From Bradyrhizobium acaciae (GTDB lineage: Bacteria > Pseudomonadota > Alphaproteobacteria > Rhizobiales > Xanthobacteraceae): DNA of 35,848 nucleotides. Location: contig NZ_JACMYK010000074.1 of assembly GCF_020889785.1 (NCBI RefSeq), forward strand, positions 1 through 35,848, given 5' to 3'. The notes beneath the pieces are model-generated. The model was given only the letters and a program-made list of their open reading frames with translations, was not told where the DNA came from and did no database searches. Below, piece by piece: positions 24,629-33,148 of this stretch (position 1 is its first letter; each line of letters starts with the position of its first letter). The translations under genes and the position numbers were made by a program.

Positions 24629-25539
24629 ATGCACAGCCCTCTCGACTGGAATGATCTTCGGCTCGTGCTCGCCGTCGCGCGGGAAGGCAGCCTGTCGGGG
24701 GCGGCGCGCAAGCTCGGCGTTACGCATTCGACGGTGTTTCGCCGCCTTGGCACGATCGAAACCGCGATCGGAACGCGGCTGTTCGAGCGGTTCCGCGACG
24801 GTTACGCGCCGACGCCGGCGGGCGAGACGGCGGCGGCATCGGCGGCCCGGCTCGAGGATGAGGTGCTGGCGCTCGAGCGCAGGTTGGCGGGACAGGACCT
24901 CAGGCCGTCAGGCACGGTCCGGATCACGACGACGGATACGCTCGGCGTGGTGCTGATGCGGCATCTGCCCGCGATGCGCGCCGCCCATCCGGAGATCCAG
25001 CCGGAGATCATCATCTCCAATGCGATGGCCAACCTGACACGCCGCGAAGCCGAGATCGCGATCCGGCCGACGCCGGCACCATCCGAGCTGCTGGTGGGAC
25101 GGCGCGTTGCCGATATTGCCCATGCGGTCTACGGATCGCGCGCTTATCTCGCTCGGCGCGGCGACAAGGACCTGTCGGCGCACGACTGGATCGGGCTGGA
25201 CGATGCGCTGGCCGGAACCGTCATCGCCGGATGGATGCGCGACAAGCTTCACTCGGCGCGCATCAGCTGCCGTGTCGATGCGCTTCCGGCCTTGCGCGAT
25301 GCCGCGGCGGCGGGGCTGGGGCTTGCCGTGCTGCCTTGCTATGTCGGCGATCTTGCGCCGACGCTACGGCGGGTGACGCCGAAGCCGCTCGCAGAGCGCG
25401 CTCGGCGCTGTGGCTGTTGACCCACGACGATCTCAAGCGCACTGCGCGTATCCGCGCCACGCTCGATTTTCTGGCCAAGGCGCTGGCGTCGGAGCGCGCG
25501 CTGTTCGAGGGAAAGCGAGCCGACGGCGCGCGACGATAG
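24629..25539 (+). pseudogene. LysR-family regulator with a C-terminal frameshift
   Basis: A LysR regulator of the short-tail branch (MHSPLDWNDLRLVLAVAREGSLSGAARKLGVTHSTVFRR), similar in layout to the gene at 10646. The frame runs normally to LRRVTPKPLAE near 25396, then ends early in ERARRCGC at 25420. The expected C-terminus SALWLLTHDDLKRTARIRATLDFLAKAL continues in another frame to 25539. A single missing base around 25394-25401 explains this; the repaired protein would have about 303 residues. DNA-binding and most ligand-binding parts are intact. It diverges from the DHA2/DUF1993 unit. Sequencing error in a GC-rich stretch is a serious alternative. Confidence 0.85.
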
Positions 25540-25570
25540 CCGGTCGGTGATCTCATGCGCGACTGATCGG

Positions 25571-26491
25571 TCAGGACCCCAGCGCTGCGGTGACGCTTCG
25601 CGCGGCCCCCATTCTGCTGCCTGCACTGATGGGCGGACGATGGTGCTCGCGAAAGGCGTTTGCCAGCGTCTTCAACGCCGCGCGCGACCTCGCGTCCGAC
25701 AACGTCGACAGCAGCATGATCTCGGACGGAGGCAGCGCAGGGAGCCCGAATTTCTCAGTCACCTCGACTGTGCCTGAAGGAGCAACCCGGCGCGAGAACA
25801 CCGAGATCGCAAGGCCTGCCGAGACCGCGTCGGCGACGGCAAATGCTCCGCAGCCGAGGAATGTTTCTGTCCACGGAAGGCCCGCGGCATCAAGCGCACG
25901 CGTGGCGGTATTGAGGATGCCGCAGGCGGGTGAGGAGGCCGCCAATCGGAACGGCTCTCCGGCCCGATGAAGAAAGTCCGGTGTGGCGAACCAGCCGAAA
26001 TGATCGGGTCCCAGAACGTCCCCGTCGCGTCGGTCGTCCTCTCGAAAAATGATCACGGCATCGATCATACCGCGATCGAAGGTCTCAAGGAGATCACGGG
26101 CATCGTCGAGACGGACCTCGATCGTAAGGGCAGGATCATGTGCATTGAGCCGCGCCAGCAAGGTGGGAAGCTCGGGTGCGCCGACGTGACTGGCGATCCC
26201 CAGCGAAAAACGCCGGCGAACCGACGTCAGACCCGCAACAGCGCGATCATGCGCGGCGAGCAATTCGCGTGCCGGCGCGAGGAACGCGGCGCCCTGTGCC
26301 GACAGGCGCACCAGCCGCGGTGTCCGCTCGATCAGTCGATGGCCGACATGGCTTTCCAGCCGCTTCAGCTTGACGCTGATCGCGCCCTGCTTGGTGCCGA
26401 GCGCTTCGGCTGCGCGCGTGAAGCTCTTGAGCTCGGCGATGGTCACGAAGGTCTTCACGGCGTCGATGTCGAGCGTGGTCATGTCAGTCAT
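25571..26491 (-). CDS. LysR-family regulator
   Basis: A 306-residue LysR protein. The helix-turn-helix is KSFTRAAEALGTKQGAISVKLKRLESHVGHRLIERTPRLVRL (about residues 22-63). The inducer domain is complete, with a tail rich in small residues. ATG 26489-26491 is followed by ATG 26482; no strong ribosome site distinguishes them. It diverges from a DHA2 exporter at 26697 with 205 bases between, holding two inverted repeats (26516-26553 and 26630-26655). It likely senses a compound and induces that pump. Confidence 0.9.
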   Translation of the reverse strand: MTDMTTLDIDAVKTFVTIAELKSFTRAAEALGTKQGAISVKLKRLESHVGHRLIERTPRLVRLSAQGAAFLAPARELLAAHDRAVAGLTSVRRRFSLGIASHVGAPELPTLLARLNAHDPALTIEVRLDDARDLLETFDRGMIDAVIIFREDDRRDGDVLGPDHFGWFATPDFLHRAGEPFRLAASSPACGILNTATRALDAAGLPWTETFLGCGAFAVADAVSAGLAISVFSRRVAPSGTVEVTEKFGLPALPPSEIMLLSTLSDARSRAALKTLANAFREHHRPPISAGSRMGAARSVTAALGS

Positions 26492-26515
26492 CCGGAATTG
26501 TTGTCTCTGAAATAT

Positions 26516-26553
26516 CTAGTCATCCAATTCACCAATGCTCAAGCGGTGACTAG
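26516..26553. promoter_or_regulatory. Widely spaced inverted half-sites near LysR start
   Basis: CTAGTCA (26516-26522) and TGACTAG (26547-26553) are exact 7-bp complements 31 bp apart, near three helical turns. LysR tetramers often contact two separated sites. Spacing is unusual for a simple palindrome, so this is tentative. Confidence 0.35.
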
Positions 26554-26629
26554 CTTTGTGTTGTGAAGCGCTGCGGCCACCCGATTCCCGTCGCTGCTGC
26601 CTCAATACATCGTGAGTCGATCGGCCAAC

Positions 26630-26655
26630 GCTGCTGCCAGCACCCTGGCAACAGC
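26630..26655. promoter_or_regulatory. Inverted repeat upstream of DHA2 exporter
   Basis: GCTGCTGCCAG (26630-26640) and CTGGCAACAGC (26645-26655) are complementary at 10 of 11 positions around CACC. It lies 41 bp before the exporter start and could be the LysR operator or a leader hairpin. Confidence 0.5.
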
Positions 26656-26696
26656 GTGCGGTATGCCGTTGGCTTGCAACAACAAAAGGCCTGATC

Positions 26697-28214
26697 ATGT
26701 CAACTGAACTGAGCCGGCGCGGCGCCGTCGTGTTGTCCGCCGTATGCCTAGCCTGCCTGATGTTTGGATTGGAGATTTCCAGCATCCCCGCGATCCTGCC
26801 GACGCTGGAGCGGGTGCTGCATGCCGACTTCAAGGCGCTGCAATGGATCATGAACGCCTATACCATCGCGGTGACCACGGTGCTGATGGCGATCGGGACG
26901 GTGGCGGACCGCTACGGACGCAAGCGCATCTTCCTGGTCGCGATCGCCGCATTCGGCATCACCTCGCTGATCTGCGGTATTGCCCGGAGTGTCGAGATGC
27001 TGATCGTCGCCCGCTTCCTTCAGGGGCTCAGCGGTGGCGCGCTGCTGATCTGCCAGATCGCCGTGCTCTCGCACGAATTCCAGGGCGGCCGCCTGCGCGC
27101 CGTCGCCTGGGGCTGGTGGGGTGTCATCTTCGGCATCGGCCTCGGCTTCGGACCGATCATCGGTGGTGCTGTGGTCGCGGCGCTGAGTTGGGAGTGGGTG
27201 TTCCTGGTCCACGTGCTGTTCGCGGCTGTCGCCTTCGTGCTCACGATCGGCGGCGTGCACGAATCGAAAGACCCGAAGGCGAGCAGTCTTGACGTCGCCG
27301 GCATCGCGACGATGTCGGTTGCCGTGTTCTGTCTCGCATTCTACATCACGCAGGGCCCGGATCTCGGCTTTGCCAGCCTGAGGGGCCTCGCAATCCTCGG
27401 CGTCTCCGCCGTGAGCTTCATCGCGTTCCTGGTTGCCGAGAAGGTCAGCCGGCGGCCGATGTTCGACTTCTCGGTCTTTCGGATTCCGGCGTTCTCCGGC
27501 TCGATCATCGGCTCGGCCGCGATGAATCTCAGCTACTGGCCCTTCATGATCTATCTGCCGATCTGGTTTCATGCCGGCCTCGGCTATGACAGCGTGTCTG
27601 CGGGACTTGCCTTGCTCGCCTACACGCTGCCGACGCTGGTGATGCCGCCCTTTGCCGAGCGCTTGTCGCTGCGCTATCAGCCGGGCCTGATCATCCCGGT
27701 CGGGCTGTTCACGATCGGCACCGGATTCATGTTGATGAAGTTCGGCAGCGCCGCCGCGCAACCGGACTGGTTGACGATGCTGCCCGGCTGCCTGATCGCC
27801 GGAATTGGCCTCGGCATTACCAACACGCCCGTCACCAACACGACAACGGGCTCGGTCTCGAGCGACCGCGCGGGCATGGCCTCCGGCATCGACATGAGCG
27901 CACGGATGGTCTCGCTGTCGGTCAACATCGCGCTGATGGGCTTTATCCTGGCGAGCGGCGTACTGGCGCATCTGAAGGCCGTGTTGCCGGCGCTGGATGG
28001 TGCGCAACTGCGTGTCATCGCCGAGCGGATCGCGGCTGGCGACGCCGCGTCGGCACCGGAGCTGACCGGTCCCGTCGTGCATCAGGCGCTGGCGAGCGGC
28101 TTCGGCTGGGTCATGCTCTATGGCGGCATCGGTGTCTGGATCATGGCCGCGATCAGCCTGCTGATCTTCAACGCGCGGCAGACAGCGCACGCCGAAGCTC
28201 GGGGCAGCAAGTGA
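26697..28214 (+). CDS. DHA2-type MFS multidrug transporter
   Basis: A 505-residue, 14-helix EmrB/QacA-like exporter. It shows motif D1-like ALQWIMNAYTIAV, motif A GTVADRYGRKRIFL, RFLQGLSGGALL and the motif C-like GLGFGPIIGGAVV. It predicts proton-driven efflux of drugs or secondary metabolites. ATG 26697 has AAGG 10 bases upstream. The divergent LysR gene at 25571 is the likely controller. It resembles the exporter at 23068 only in family, so it is not a recent duplicate. Confidence 0.92.
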   Translation: MSTELSRRGAVVLSAVCLACLMFGLEISSIPAILPTLERVLHADFKALQWIMNAYTIAVTTVLMAIGTVADRYGRKRIFLVAIAAFGITSLICGIARSVEMLIVARFLQGLSGGALLICQIAVLSHEFQGGRLRAVAWGWWGVIFGIGLGFGPIIGGAVVAALSWEWVFLVHVLFAAVAFVLTIGGVHESKDPKASSLDVAGIATMSVAVFCLAFYITQGPDLGFASLRGLAILGVSAVSFIAFLVAEKVSRRPMFDFSVFRIPAFSGSIIGSAAMNLSYWPFMIYLPIWFHAGLGYDSVSAGLALLAYTLPTLVMPPFAERLSLRYQPGLIIPVGLFTIGTGFMLMKFGSAAAQPDWLTMLPGCLIAGIGLGITNTPVTNTTTGSVSSDRAGMASGIDMSARMVSLSVNIALMGFILASGVLAHLKAVLPALDGAQLRVIAERIAAGDAASAPELTGPVVHQALASGFGWVMLYGGIGVWIMAAISLLIFNARQTAHAEARGSK

Positions 28215-28275
28215 ATTGATGTCGCCGCGCTCGCCCCACGCTGAGAAGTGCGTAGGGGCGGGCAGGCGGCAGCGG

Positions 28276-28695
28276 TCACTTCACGAGCGTCAGCAGCGGC
28301 TTGTCTTTTTCGACGATATAGGTCGCAAGCTCGCTAGCGGTGACGTCGCCGACATTCTTCGCCGCATGGATCGTGTCGGCGGGAATAAACAGCACGTCGC
28401 CGGCCTTCAGCGTTGCCGGAGGCCTGCCGTCGACATCATATTCGAACGTGCCGGCGAGCACGTAGATGATCTCCTCGCCGGGATGGGTGTGCCGGCCGAA
28501 TGCCTTGCCCGGCGCGATGTCGACGCGCACCTGGACGGCTTCGCGTCCGGGAGCGCTGAGGTCGCGGCGCTGCAGGTCGGTTCGCGTGATGCCGGCCGGT
28601 TGCTGCGCCTGGGCGGTGGGGATCGTCAGGAAACTTCCAGCGATCAGGGCCGCCCTTGCGAGGAGGCGCGTCGCCGTCATCAGTCTGCTGGTCAT
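28276..28695 (-). CDS. Exported cupin-domain protein
   Basis: A 139-residue cupin with a predicted signal peptide: MTSRLMTATRLLARAALIAGS, then TAQAQQ with a cleavage site near residue 30. Cupin motif 1 is GRHTHPGEEIIYVLAGTFEY, with the His-x-His and Glu ligands, and motif 2 is GDVLFIPADTIHAAKN, with the third His. So it is a periplasmic metal-binding single cupin. GGAG lies 6 bases before ATG 28693-28695. It follows ohr by 87 bases on the same strand and may belong to the OhrR regulon. The reaction is unknown. Confidence 0.88.
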   Translation of the reverse strand: MTSRLMTATRLLARAALIAGSFLTIPTAQAQQPAGITRTDLQRRDLSAPGREAVQVRVDIAPGKAFGRHTHPGEEIIYVLAGTFEYDVDGRPPATLKAGDVLFIPADTIHAAKNVGDVTASELATYIVEKDKPLLTLVK

Positions 28696-28782
28696 CTCGA
28701 ACTCCAGAGGTTGTTGTCTCGACTGGTCCGACCGCGAACCGGCAACCGGCCGGTCCGCGTCGGAAGTCGTCACGTGCTGGTC

Positions 28783-29184
28783 TCAGACCAGGGTGGTCGT
28801 GACGTCGATGTTGCCGTGGACCGCCTTGGAGTAGGGGCAGATGCCGTGCGCGGCTTCGAGCAGTTGCTGTGCGACCTCGCGCTCGACGCCGAGAACGCGG
28901 ACGTTGAGGCGCGCGCTCAGGAAGAAGGCGCCACCGGCCTGGTTCAGGTCGATCTCGGCGTCGACTTCGGGCTCGCTCGCGAGCTTGACCTTGCGCTGTC
29001 CGGCGGCGAGCTGGATCGCGCCGATGTAGCAGGCCGACCAGGCGGCAGCGAACAGGTTTTCCGCGGCCGGGTGCGGCTGCGGCAGCTTGACGTCGAGGAA
29101 GCCGTCGTGCGAGCGGCCGGTGCCGTTCGGGCCTGCGGTGACGTGGGTCTTTCCGGTGGCGAGAACCTTTGCATTGGCGGTCAT
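28783..29184 (-). CDS. ohr: Organic hydroperoxide resistance protein Ohr
   Basis: A 133-residue Ohr/OsmC-family thiol peroxidase that reduces organic hydroperoxides with lipoyl or dithiol donors. The two catalytic cysteines are in WSACYIGAI (Cys52) and GICPYSKA (Cys116), spaced as in known Ohr proteins. ATG 29182-29184 follows AAAGGAG. The divergent gene at 29324 is OhrR, and two matching palindromes lie between. This is the classical peroxide-inducible pair. Confidence 0.95.
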   Translation of the reverse strand: MTANAKVLATGKTHVTAGPNGTGRSHDGFLDVKLPQPHPAAENLFAAAWSACYIGAIQLAAGQRKVKLASEPEVDAEIDLNQAGGAFFLSARLNVRVLGVEREVAQQLLEAAHGICPYSKAVHGNIDVTTTLV

Positions 29185-29212
29185 GGTCAACTCCTTTGTG
29201 AATTTGCATCGT

Positions 29213-29229
29213 GTCCGATTTAATCGGAC
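29213..29229. promoter_or_regulatory. OhrR operator 1
   Basis: GTCCGATTTAATCGGAC is a perfect 8-bp-arm palindrome with a central T. The inner 15 bp occur again at 29271-29285, with centres 57 bp apart. Published OhrR boxes have the TACAATT-N-AATTGTA form; here the same ATT-N-AAT core has different flanks. It lies 28 bp before the ohr start. Confidence 0.8.
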
Positions 29230-29270
29230 GCGAGTTGAAATAGACCGCGCATTAGATGATGTCAAGCACT

Positions 29271-29285
29271 TCCGATTTAATCGGA
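29271..29285. promoter_or_regulatory. OhrR operator 2
   Basis: TCCGATTTAATCGGA exactly repeats the inner 15 bp of the first site and lies 38 bp before ATG 29324. The pair could let OhrR repress ohr and itself separately. Confidence 0.78.
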
Positions 29286-29323
29286 TACGATTTATATTGA
29301 TCCGGACTTCACGAACTCCGGAG

Positions 29324-29797
29324 ATGCCCGTGACCCGCCCCGCCAAGGCCGAGACCAAAGGCCGAAAACTCGCGAATTTTCTGTGCTTTGCGGTCTATTC
29401 GGCCAATCTGGCCTTTGGCCGCGCCTACAAGCCGATCCTGGACGCGGTCGGCCTGACTTACACTCAGTATATTGCCATGATCGCGCTGTCGGAGGCCGAC
29501 GAGCAGACCGTCAGCGCGCTCGGCGAAAAGCTGTTTCTGGAATCCAATACGCTGACGCCGATCCTCAAGAAGCTCGAGCAGAGCGGCTACATCAGCCGCG
29601 TCAGAGATCCCGCCGACGAGCGGCAGGTGCGGGTGAGCCTGACGCCGGCCGGTCGGCGGTTGCTCGACAAGGAGATCAACGCGTCCCTGGTCGAAGCCAC
29701 CGGGCTCGGGGATGAGTTTCCGATCGTGCAGAAGAGCGTGGTCAGGCTGCGCGACAATCTGCTGCATCACACACGCGGCGATTCGAAGAAGGGCTGA
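29324..29797 (+). CDS. ohrR: OhrR, MarR-family peroxide-sensing repressor
   Basis: A 157-residue MarR protein of the OhrR group. The sensing cysteine lies in NFLCFAVYSANLAFGRAYK (Cys21), in the conserved position; oxidation by organic hydroperoxides releases DNA. The helix-turn-helix is QTVSALGEKLFLESNTLTPILKKLEQSGYI, with the wing DPADERQVRVSLT. The ATG at 29324 is immediately preceded by GGAG, which would better serve the GTG at 29330 (VTRPAKAE); either start is possible. It diverges from ohr across twin operators. Confidence 0.93.
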   Translation: MPVTRPAKAETKGRKLANFLCFAVYSANLAFGRAYKPILDAVGLTYTQYIAMIALSEADEQTVSALGEKLFLESNTLTPILKKLEQSGYISRVRDPADERQVRVSLTPAGRRLLDKEINASLVEATGLGDEFPIVQKSVVRLRDNLLHHTRGDSKKG

Positions 29798-29904
29798 TCG
29801 TTCGGCGGCGGCGCGCCGGGCACCACGATGAGCTGCCGGACCAATTTGTAACGGGCTGTATCCGCGCCGCGTCGTTCCGCATTTTCGCCACGGCGCGACT
29901 GGCA

Positions 29905-30222
29905 ACTCCGCTCCGCTTCTGGGTGATGTTCTGGTTCCTGCCCTCCTAGGTTGGGCTGAAGGGAGCTGTCTATGCGGACGCCGGCTCGCTCTGGGGTTAT
30001 GAAGGCCCGACGTCGTGGGCCGCGACCGGCGAGGTGAATACGGCAGCCTGCAAATGCGGCCTGCAATACGACGATGAGAACGTCGTGCGAATCTCGGTCG
30101 GCGCTGGCCTGATCTCGGCGTCACCGTTCGCGCCGCTGCGCTGCGACTACGCCGTGCCGATCAGCAAGGGCAAATACGATATCGTGCAGGAGTTCAGGTT
30201 CGGAGGTGGGACGTCGTTCTAG
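29905..30222 (+). pseudogene. Decayed 3' fragment of bamA (outer-membrane assembly factor)
   Basis: The frame reads FWFLPS-stop-VGLKGAVYADAGSLWGYEGP, continues with a Cys-x-Cys segment, then DENVVRISVGAGLI, SPFAPLRCDYAVPISKGKYDIVQEFRFGGGTSF and a stop at 30222. This is the C-terminal beta-barrel end of BamA, with its terminal aromatic. An in-frame TAG lies at 29947-29949. Before 29905 the similarity fades, and no barrel or POTRA domains are present. About 105 codons of the roughly 800 of a full gene remain. A copying or recombination remnant is likely. The real bamA must be elsewhere. Confidence 0.8.
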
Positions 30223-30254
30223 GCACATCCCGGGGCCGCGGAGTGACGATCTGA

Positions 30255-30821
30255 TCAGGCCATCGGTGGGATGCCGCCGCCGAGCGTCGCCAGCACGAAA
30301 TCGGCGCGTGCCGATGGTGACGTCTTCGGCAGGCTGATGACGTCGTAGCCGAGCCCGGGAAGTGTCTGCATCAGCCGCTGATATTCCGCCGTCGCCGCCT
30401 CGAACCCGTGCCGCCGCTCGGCGTCAGTGACGTAGATCTCAGGCCATGGCGGTGTCATGAACACGCGCGCGTGGTAGCGGTGCTCGGGGCAGATCGGGCG
30501 TAGCGCCGGCTCGCCCGTCAAGGCTTCCAGCGCTGACACGGCGTCGATGAGGCCGCGATCGAAGAACACCCATCCGGAATGGAACTCGGCGATCGCCATA
30601 TCCTTCAGTGCGACGTCAAAGGCGCGCCGCAGGAAGGCTGCCATATCGACCCAAGGCAGGGCCGTGCCGCCGGATGCTAGCTCGTCGGCGATGATGCGGC
30701 GGCCGGGCTCTTCGACGACCGAATAGCCGCGTGCCCGCAATTCGGCCAGCAAGGTCGATTTTCCGCCGCCGGAGCAGCCGGAGATCAGGACGAAGCGACT
30801 GTTCAAGAGGTGTCCTTTCAT
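30255..30821 (-). CDS. P-loop ATPase/kinase-like protein (AAA_28 type)
   Basis: A 188-residue P-loop protein. Walker A is SGCSGGGKSTLL (about residues 15-26), and WVFFDRGLIDAVSALE resembles the Walker B/DRG segment of nucleoside-kinase-like NTPases. The protein resembles the AAA_28/NadR kinase-type family, which includes uncharacterised predicted kinases. ATG 30819-30821 was used; the first codon of the longer frame is TTG. No ribosome site is evident. It diverges from the binding-protein gene at 31031. The substrate is unknown. Confidence 0.82.
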   Translation of the reverse strand: MKGHLLNSRFVLISGCSGGGKSTLLAELRARGYSVVEEPGRRIIADELASGGTALPWVDMAAFLRRAFDVALKDMAIAEFHSGWVFFDRGLIDAVSALEALTGEPALRPICPEHRYHARVFMTPPWPEIYVTDAERRHGFEAATAEYQRLMQTLPGLGYDVISLPKTSPSARADFVLATLGGGIPPMA

Positions 30822-30955
30822 CAATCGTCACAAGGCGCAAACCGGCGCCCCGCGGATGCGGGTTGCTCGATAGGCCTGAAGTCCTGGGGAAGGCGCGGAG
30901 ATGTCTCGACGCGCATGACGAGCATAGCATCGAATGTGACGCAAACGAGGTCCGC

Positions 30956-30986
30956 TTGACGAATTCTTCAGCGCCGCGCCGATAAT
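30956..30986 (+). promoter_or_regulatory. Possible promoter of the binding-protein gene
   Basis: TTGACG (30956-30961) and GATAAT (30981-30986) match -35/-10 boxes closely, but the spacing of 19 bp is long. The GTG at 31031 lies about 40 bp downstream. Proposed from sequence only. Confidence 0.35.
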
Positions 30987-31030
30987 ATCGATCGAGCACT
31001 GTTGCATCCTGCTCGAAGGAGGAGACGCAC

Positions 31031-32197
31031 GTGGCATCACGCTCGATCACCTGCATCACGCTCGCGCTGCTACTGTGCGGCGCGCTGCTTGATCCTTCGC
31101 GCGCAGTTGAATCCGGCGAACCGATCCGGGTCGGTGCGGTGCTGCCGTTTTCCGGTGGGGTCGAGCTGTACGGCCAGCAGGCGAGACTCGGGCTCGATCT
31201 CGCCGCTCGGGATATCAACGCGGCGGGCGGCATTCTCGGCCAGCCAATCGAGATCATTTATGCCGACGACAAGACGCGGCCGGAGGCGGCGGCTGATGCG
31301 ATGCGTTCGCTGGTCGAAAAGCAGGACGTGCTGGCCGTTGTCGGCCCGATCACCTCGCGCAACCTGAACGCGCTGGTGCCGCTTGCGGAGAGTTCGAAGA
31401 CGCCGCTGCTCTACGCGACCAACTACGAGGGCGGCAAATGCAGCCGCTATCTGTTCTCGTTCGGCGCGGTGCCGAACCAGGAGCTCGGCCAGCTGCTGCC
31501 CTATATGACGCAAACCTTCGGCAACACGTATTTCCTGCTCGGTGCCGACCGGGTCTGGCCGCGTCAGATGTTCGACATCGCACAGCCTTTGATCGAGAAG
31601 CTCGGCGGCAGGGTGGTCGGGACCAAATACACGCTGGGAACGGAGACCGACTTCTCTCCGCTGATCAAGGAGGTCGCGGCGAGCAAGGCCAAAATACTGC
31701 TGTTCGCGCTGAAGGGCGACGGGATGGATTTCATCCGGCAGGCCGACGAGGCCGGGTTGCTGACGGACATCACCGTCGCCTTCCTCGGACTGTCGGAGGT
31801 CGATCTTGGGATCTTCCGCGGCAAGGGCCAGAACATGGTCACCGTGGTGCCTGCGGTCGCGGCGAGCGAGGAGCCTGCCGTCAAAGCTTTCGTCGCGAAG
31901 GCGCGCGCCGCTGCCGGCGCGGGTGTCGCGGTATCGAACTATGTGATGACCCATTATAACACCCTGATCGCGCTGAAGGCCGCAGCCGAAAAGGCCGGTA
32001 AGCTCGACAAGGAGGCCATCATCGACGCGATGGCCGGCCTCACCATTCCGTCGCCGACCGGCCCGGTAACACTCGGTAGGGATCACCACACGGCGATGAA
32101 CATGTTCATTGCGAAGACCCAAGCCACAGAGCTGGTGCAGGTCCGTGCCCTCGGCGCTATTGCGCCGCTGCCCGGATGCAGTCTGGCTGGTCGTTGA
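31031..32197 (+). CDS. ABC transporter substrate-binding protein (urea/amino-acid type), orphan
   Basis: A 388-residue type 1 periplasmic binding protein. A signal peptide (RSITCITLALLLCGALLDPSRAVES) precedes IRVGAVLPFSGGVELYGQQARLGLDLAARDINAAGG, a standard start of Leu/Ile/Val- and urea-type binders. TRPEAAADAMRSLVEKQDVLAVVGP and TNYEGGKCSRYLFSFG follow, the last like UrtA/AmiC. GTG 31031 follows AAGGAGGAG. No permease or ATPase genes are adjacent, so it must use a remote transporter or act as a sensor. The ligand cannot be told. Confidence 0.9.
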   Translation: MASRSITCITLALLLCGALLDPSRAVESGEPIRVGAVLPFSGGVELYGQQARLGLDLAARDINAAGGILGQPIEIIYADDKTRPEAAADAMRSLVEKQDVLAVVGPITSRNLNALVPLAESSKTPLLYATNYEGGKCSRYLFSFGAVPNQELGQLLPYMTQTFGNTYFLLGADRVWPRQMFDIAQPLIEKLGGRVVGTKYTLGTETDFSPLIKEVAASKAKILLFALKGDGMDFIRQADEAGLLTDITVAFLGLSEVDLGIFRGKGQNMVTVVPAVAASEEPAVKAFVAKARAAAGAGVAVSNYVMTHYNTLIALKAAAEKAGKLDKEAIIDAMAGLTIPSPTGPVTLGRDHHTAMNMFIAKTQATELVQVRALGAIAPLPGCSLAGR

Positions 32198-32243
32198 CAG
32201 GAGGCTAGGGCGCGTACTCCGGCTCGCGCGCGACCAAAACAAT

Positions 32244-33053
32244 TCAGCCTTCCGAGCGCAGGGCTATCTCGACGCGCTGGATCAGCCGCTCCCGCATGTC
32301 AGGCATGGCCCCACCGAGCAGGAGGAAGACGCGGACGATCGGCAAATAGGGCCGCATCGCCGCCGTCAGCGCCGCAGGGGGGATCCCGGCCAACCGCGCA
32401 TACTCCGCCTGGAGAACCGAATTGACCGTGGCCCGCTCCGGATCGTCGGCGTGCTGCGGACCAAGCTCGGTAAGCAGGACATGGCACTGCGCCATCTCGT
32501 AGGCAGCGGGCGCACGAGCCGCACCGAGCCAGTCGATCAGTCTCGGGCCCTGCGCCGTCATGATCACGTTGCCGGGGTGAAGATCGGAATGGCACAGCAC
32601 GTCATCGGGCGCGAGGTGCTCGATCAGCGCGAGGACGCCGGTGGTGATGCGCTCTGGAAGCACACTGCCGCCGAACCGCAATCTGGCGTCCATCGCCTCG
32701 CGCAGCGAGAGTGCGTCCGGTGGCGGTCGCGTCTTGTGAACGGCTAGGCAGAGCGTCGCGAGAATTGCGCCAGCTTGTTCAGGCGTGATGGCGCCGGTGC
32801 GCGTAGCCTGCTTCAGGGTCGGTCCATCGAACCGCGGCAGCACGATTCCGAAGCGCCCGTCCAGGGTGACTTCGCCGAGCACCTCCGGCGCCGGGCCGCC
32901 GGCGGCGAAGACCGCGCGGGTCATTTGCATCTCATGCTGGACGACCCACTGCGGGATACCTGGTTTGGACAGCTTGACGACCTGACCGGGCGCCCAAGCG
33001 TGGACATCGGCGAAAAGCCCATCGCCGATCTTCTCCCCCAGCGATCCCTGCAT
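32244..33053 (-). CDS. Aminoglycoside phosphotransferase-like kinase
   Basis: A 269-residue member of the APH/choline-kinase fold. The catalytic loop is VLCHSDLHPGNVIMTAQG (Asp and Asn present) and is followed by PRLIDWLGA, the metal-binding Asp. The N-lobe shows GDGLFADVHAWAPGQVVKLSK, a plausible nucleotide-binding loop with Lys. The phosphorylated substrate is unknown; antibiotic resistance is not implied. ATG 33051-33053 has GGAG 6 bases upstream, so the much longer open frame to 33980 is spurious. It diverges from an MFS transporter at 33270. Confidence 0.85.
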   Translation of the reverse strand: MQGSLGEKIGDGLFADVHAWAPGQVVKLSKPGIPQWVVQHEMQMTRAVFAAGGPAPEVLGEVTLDGRFGIVLPRFDGPTLKQATRTGAITPEQAGAILATLCLAVHKTRPPPDALSLREAMDARLRFGGSVLPERITTGVLALIEHLAPDDVLCHSDLHPGNVIMTAQGPRLIDWLGAARAPAAYEMAQCHVLLTELGPQHADDPERATVNSVLQAEYARLAGIPPAALTAAMRPYLPIVRVFLLLGGAMPDMRERLIQRVEIALRSEG

Positions 33054-33148
33054 ACCCGTTCTCCGCCGTGATAGAGAAAACACCGGCAGCGAGCAAAAAG
33101 AAACCCCTCCCGTTCGGCGGGCGGATTCATAAGCACACGCCCTAGTAT

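Noticed and set aside
26748..28190. Minus-strand open frame of 480 codons
   Set aside because: Antisense to the DHA2 exporter; Arg/His/Gln-rich shadow.
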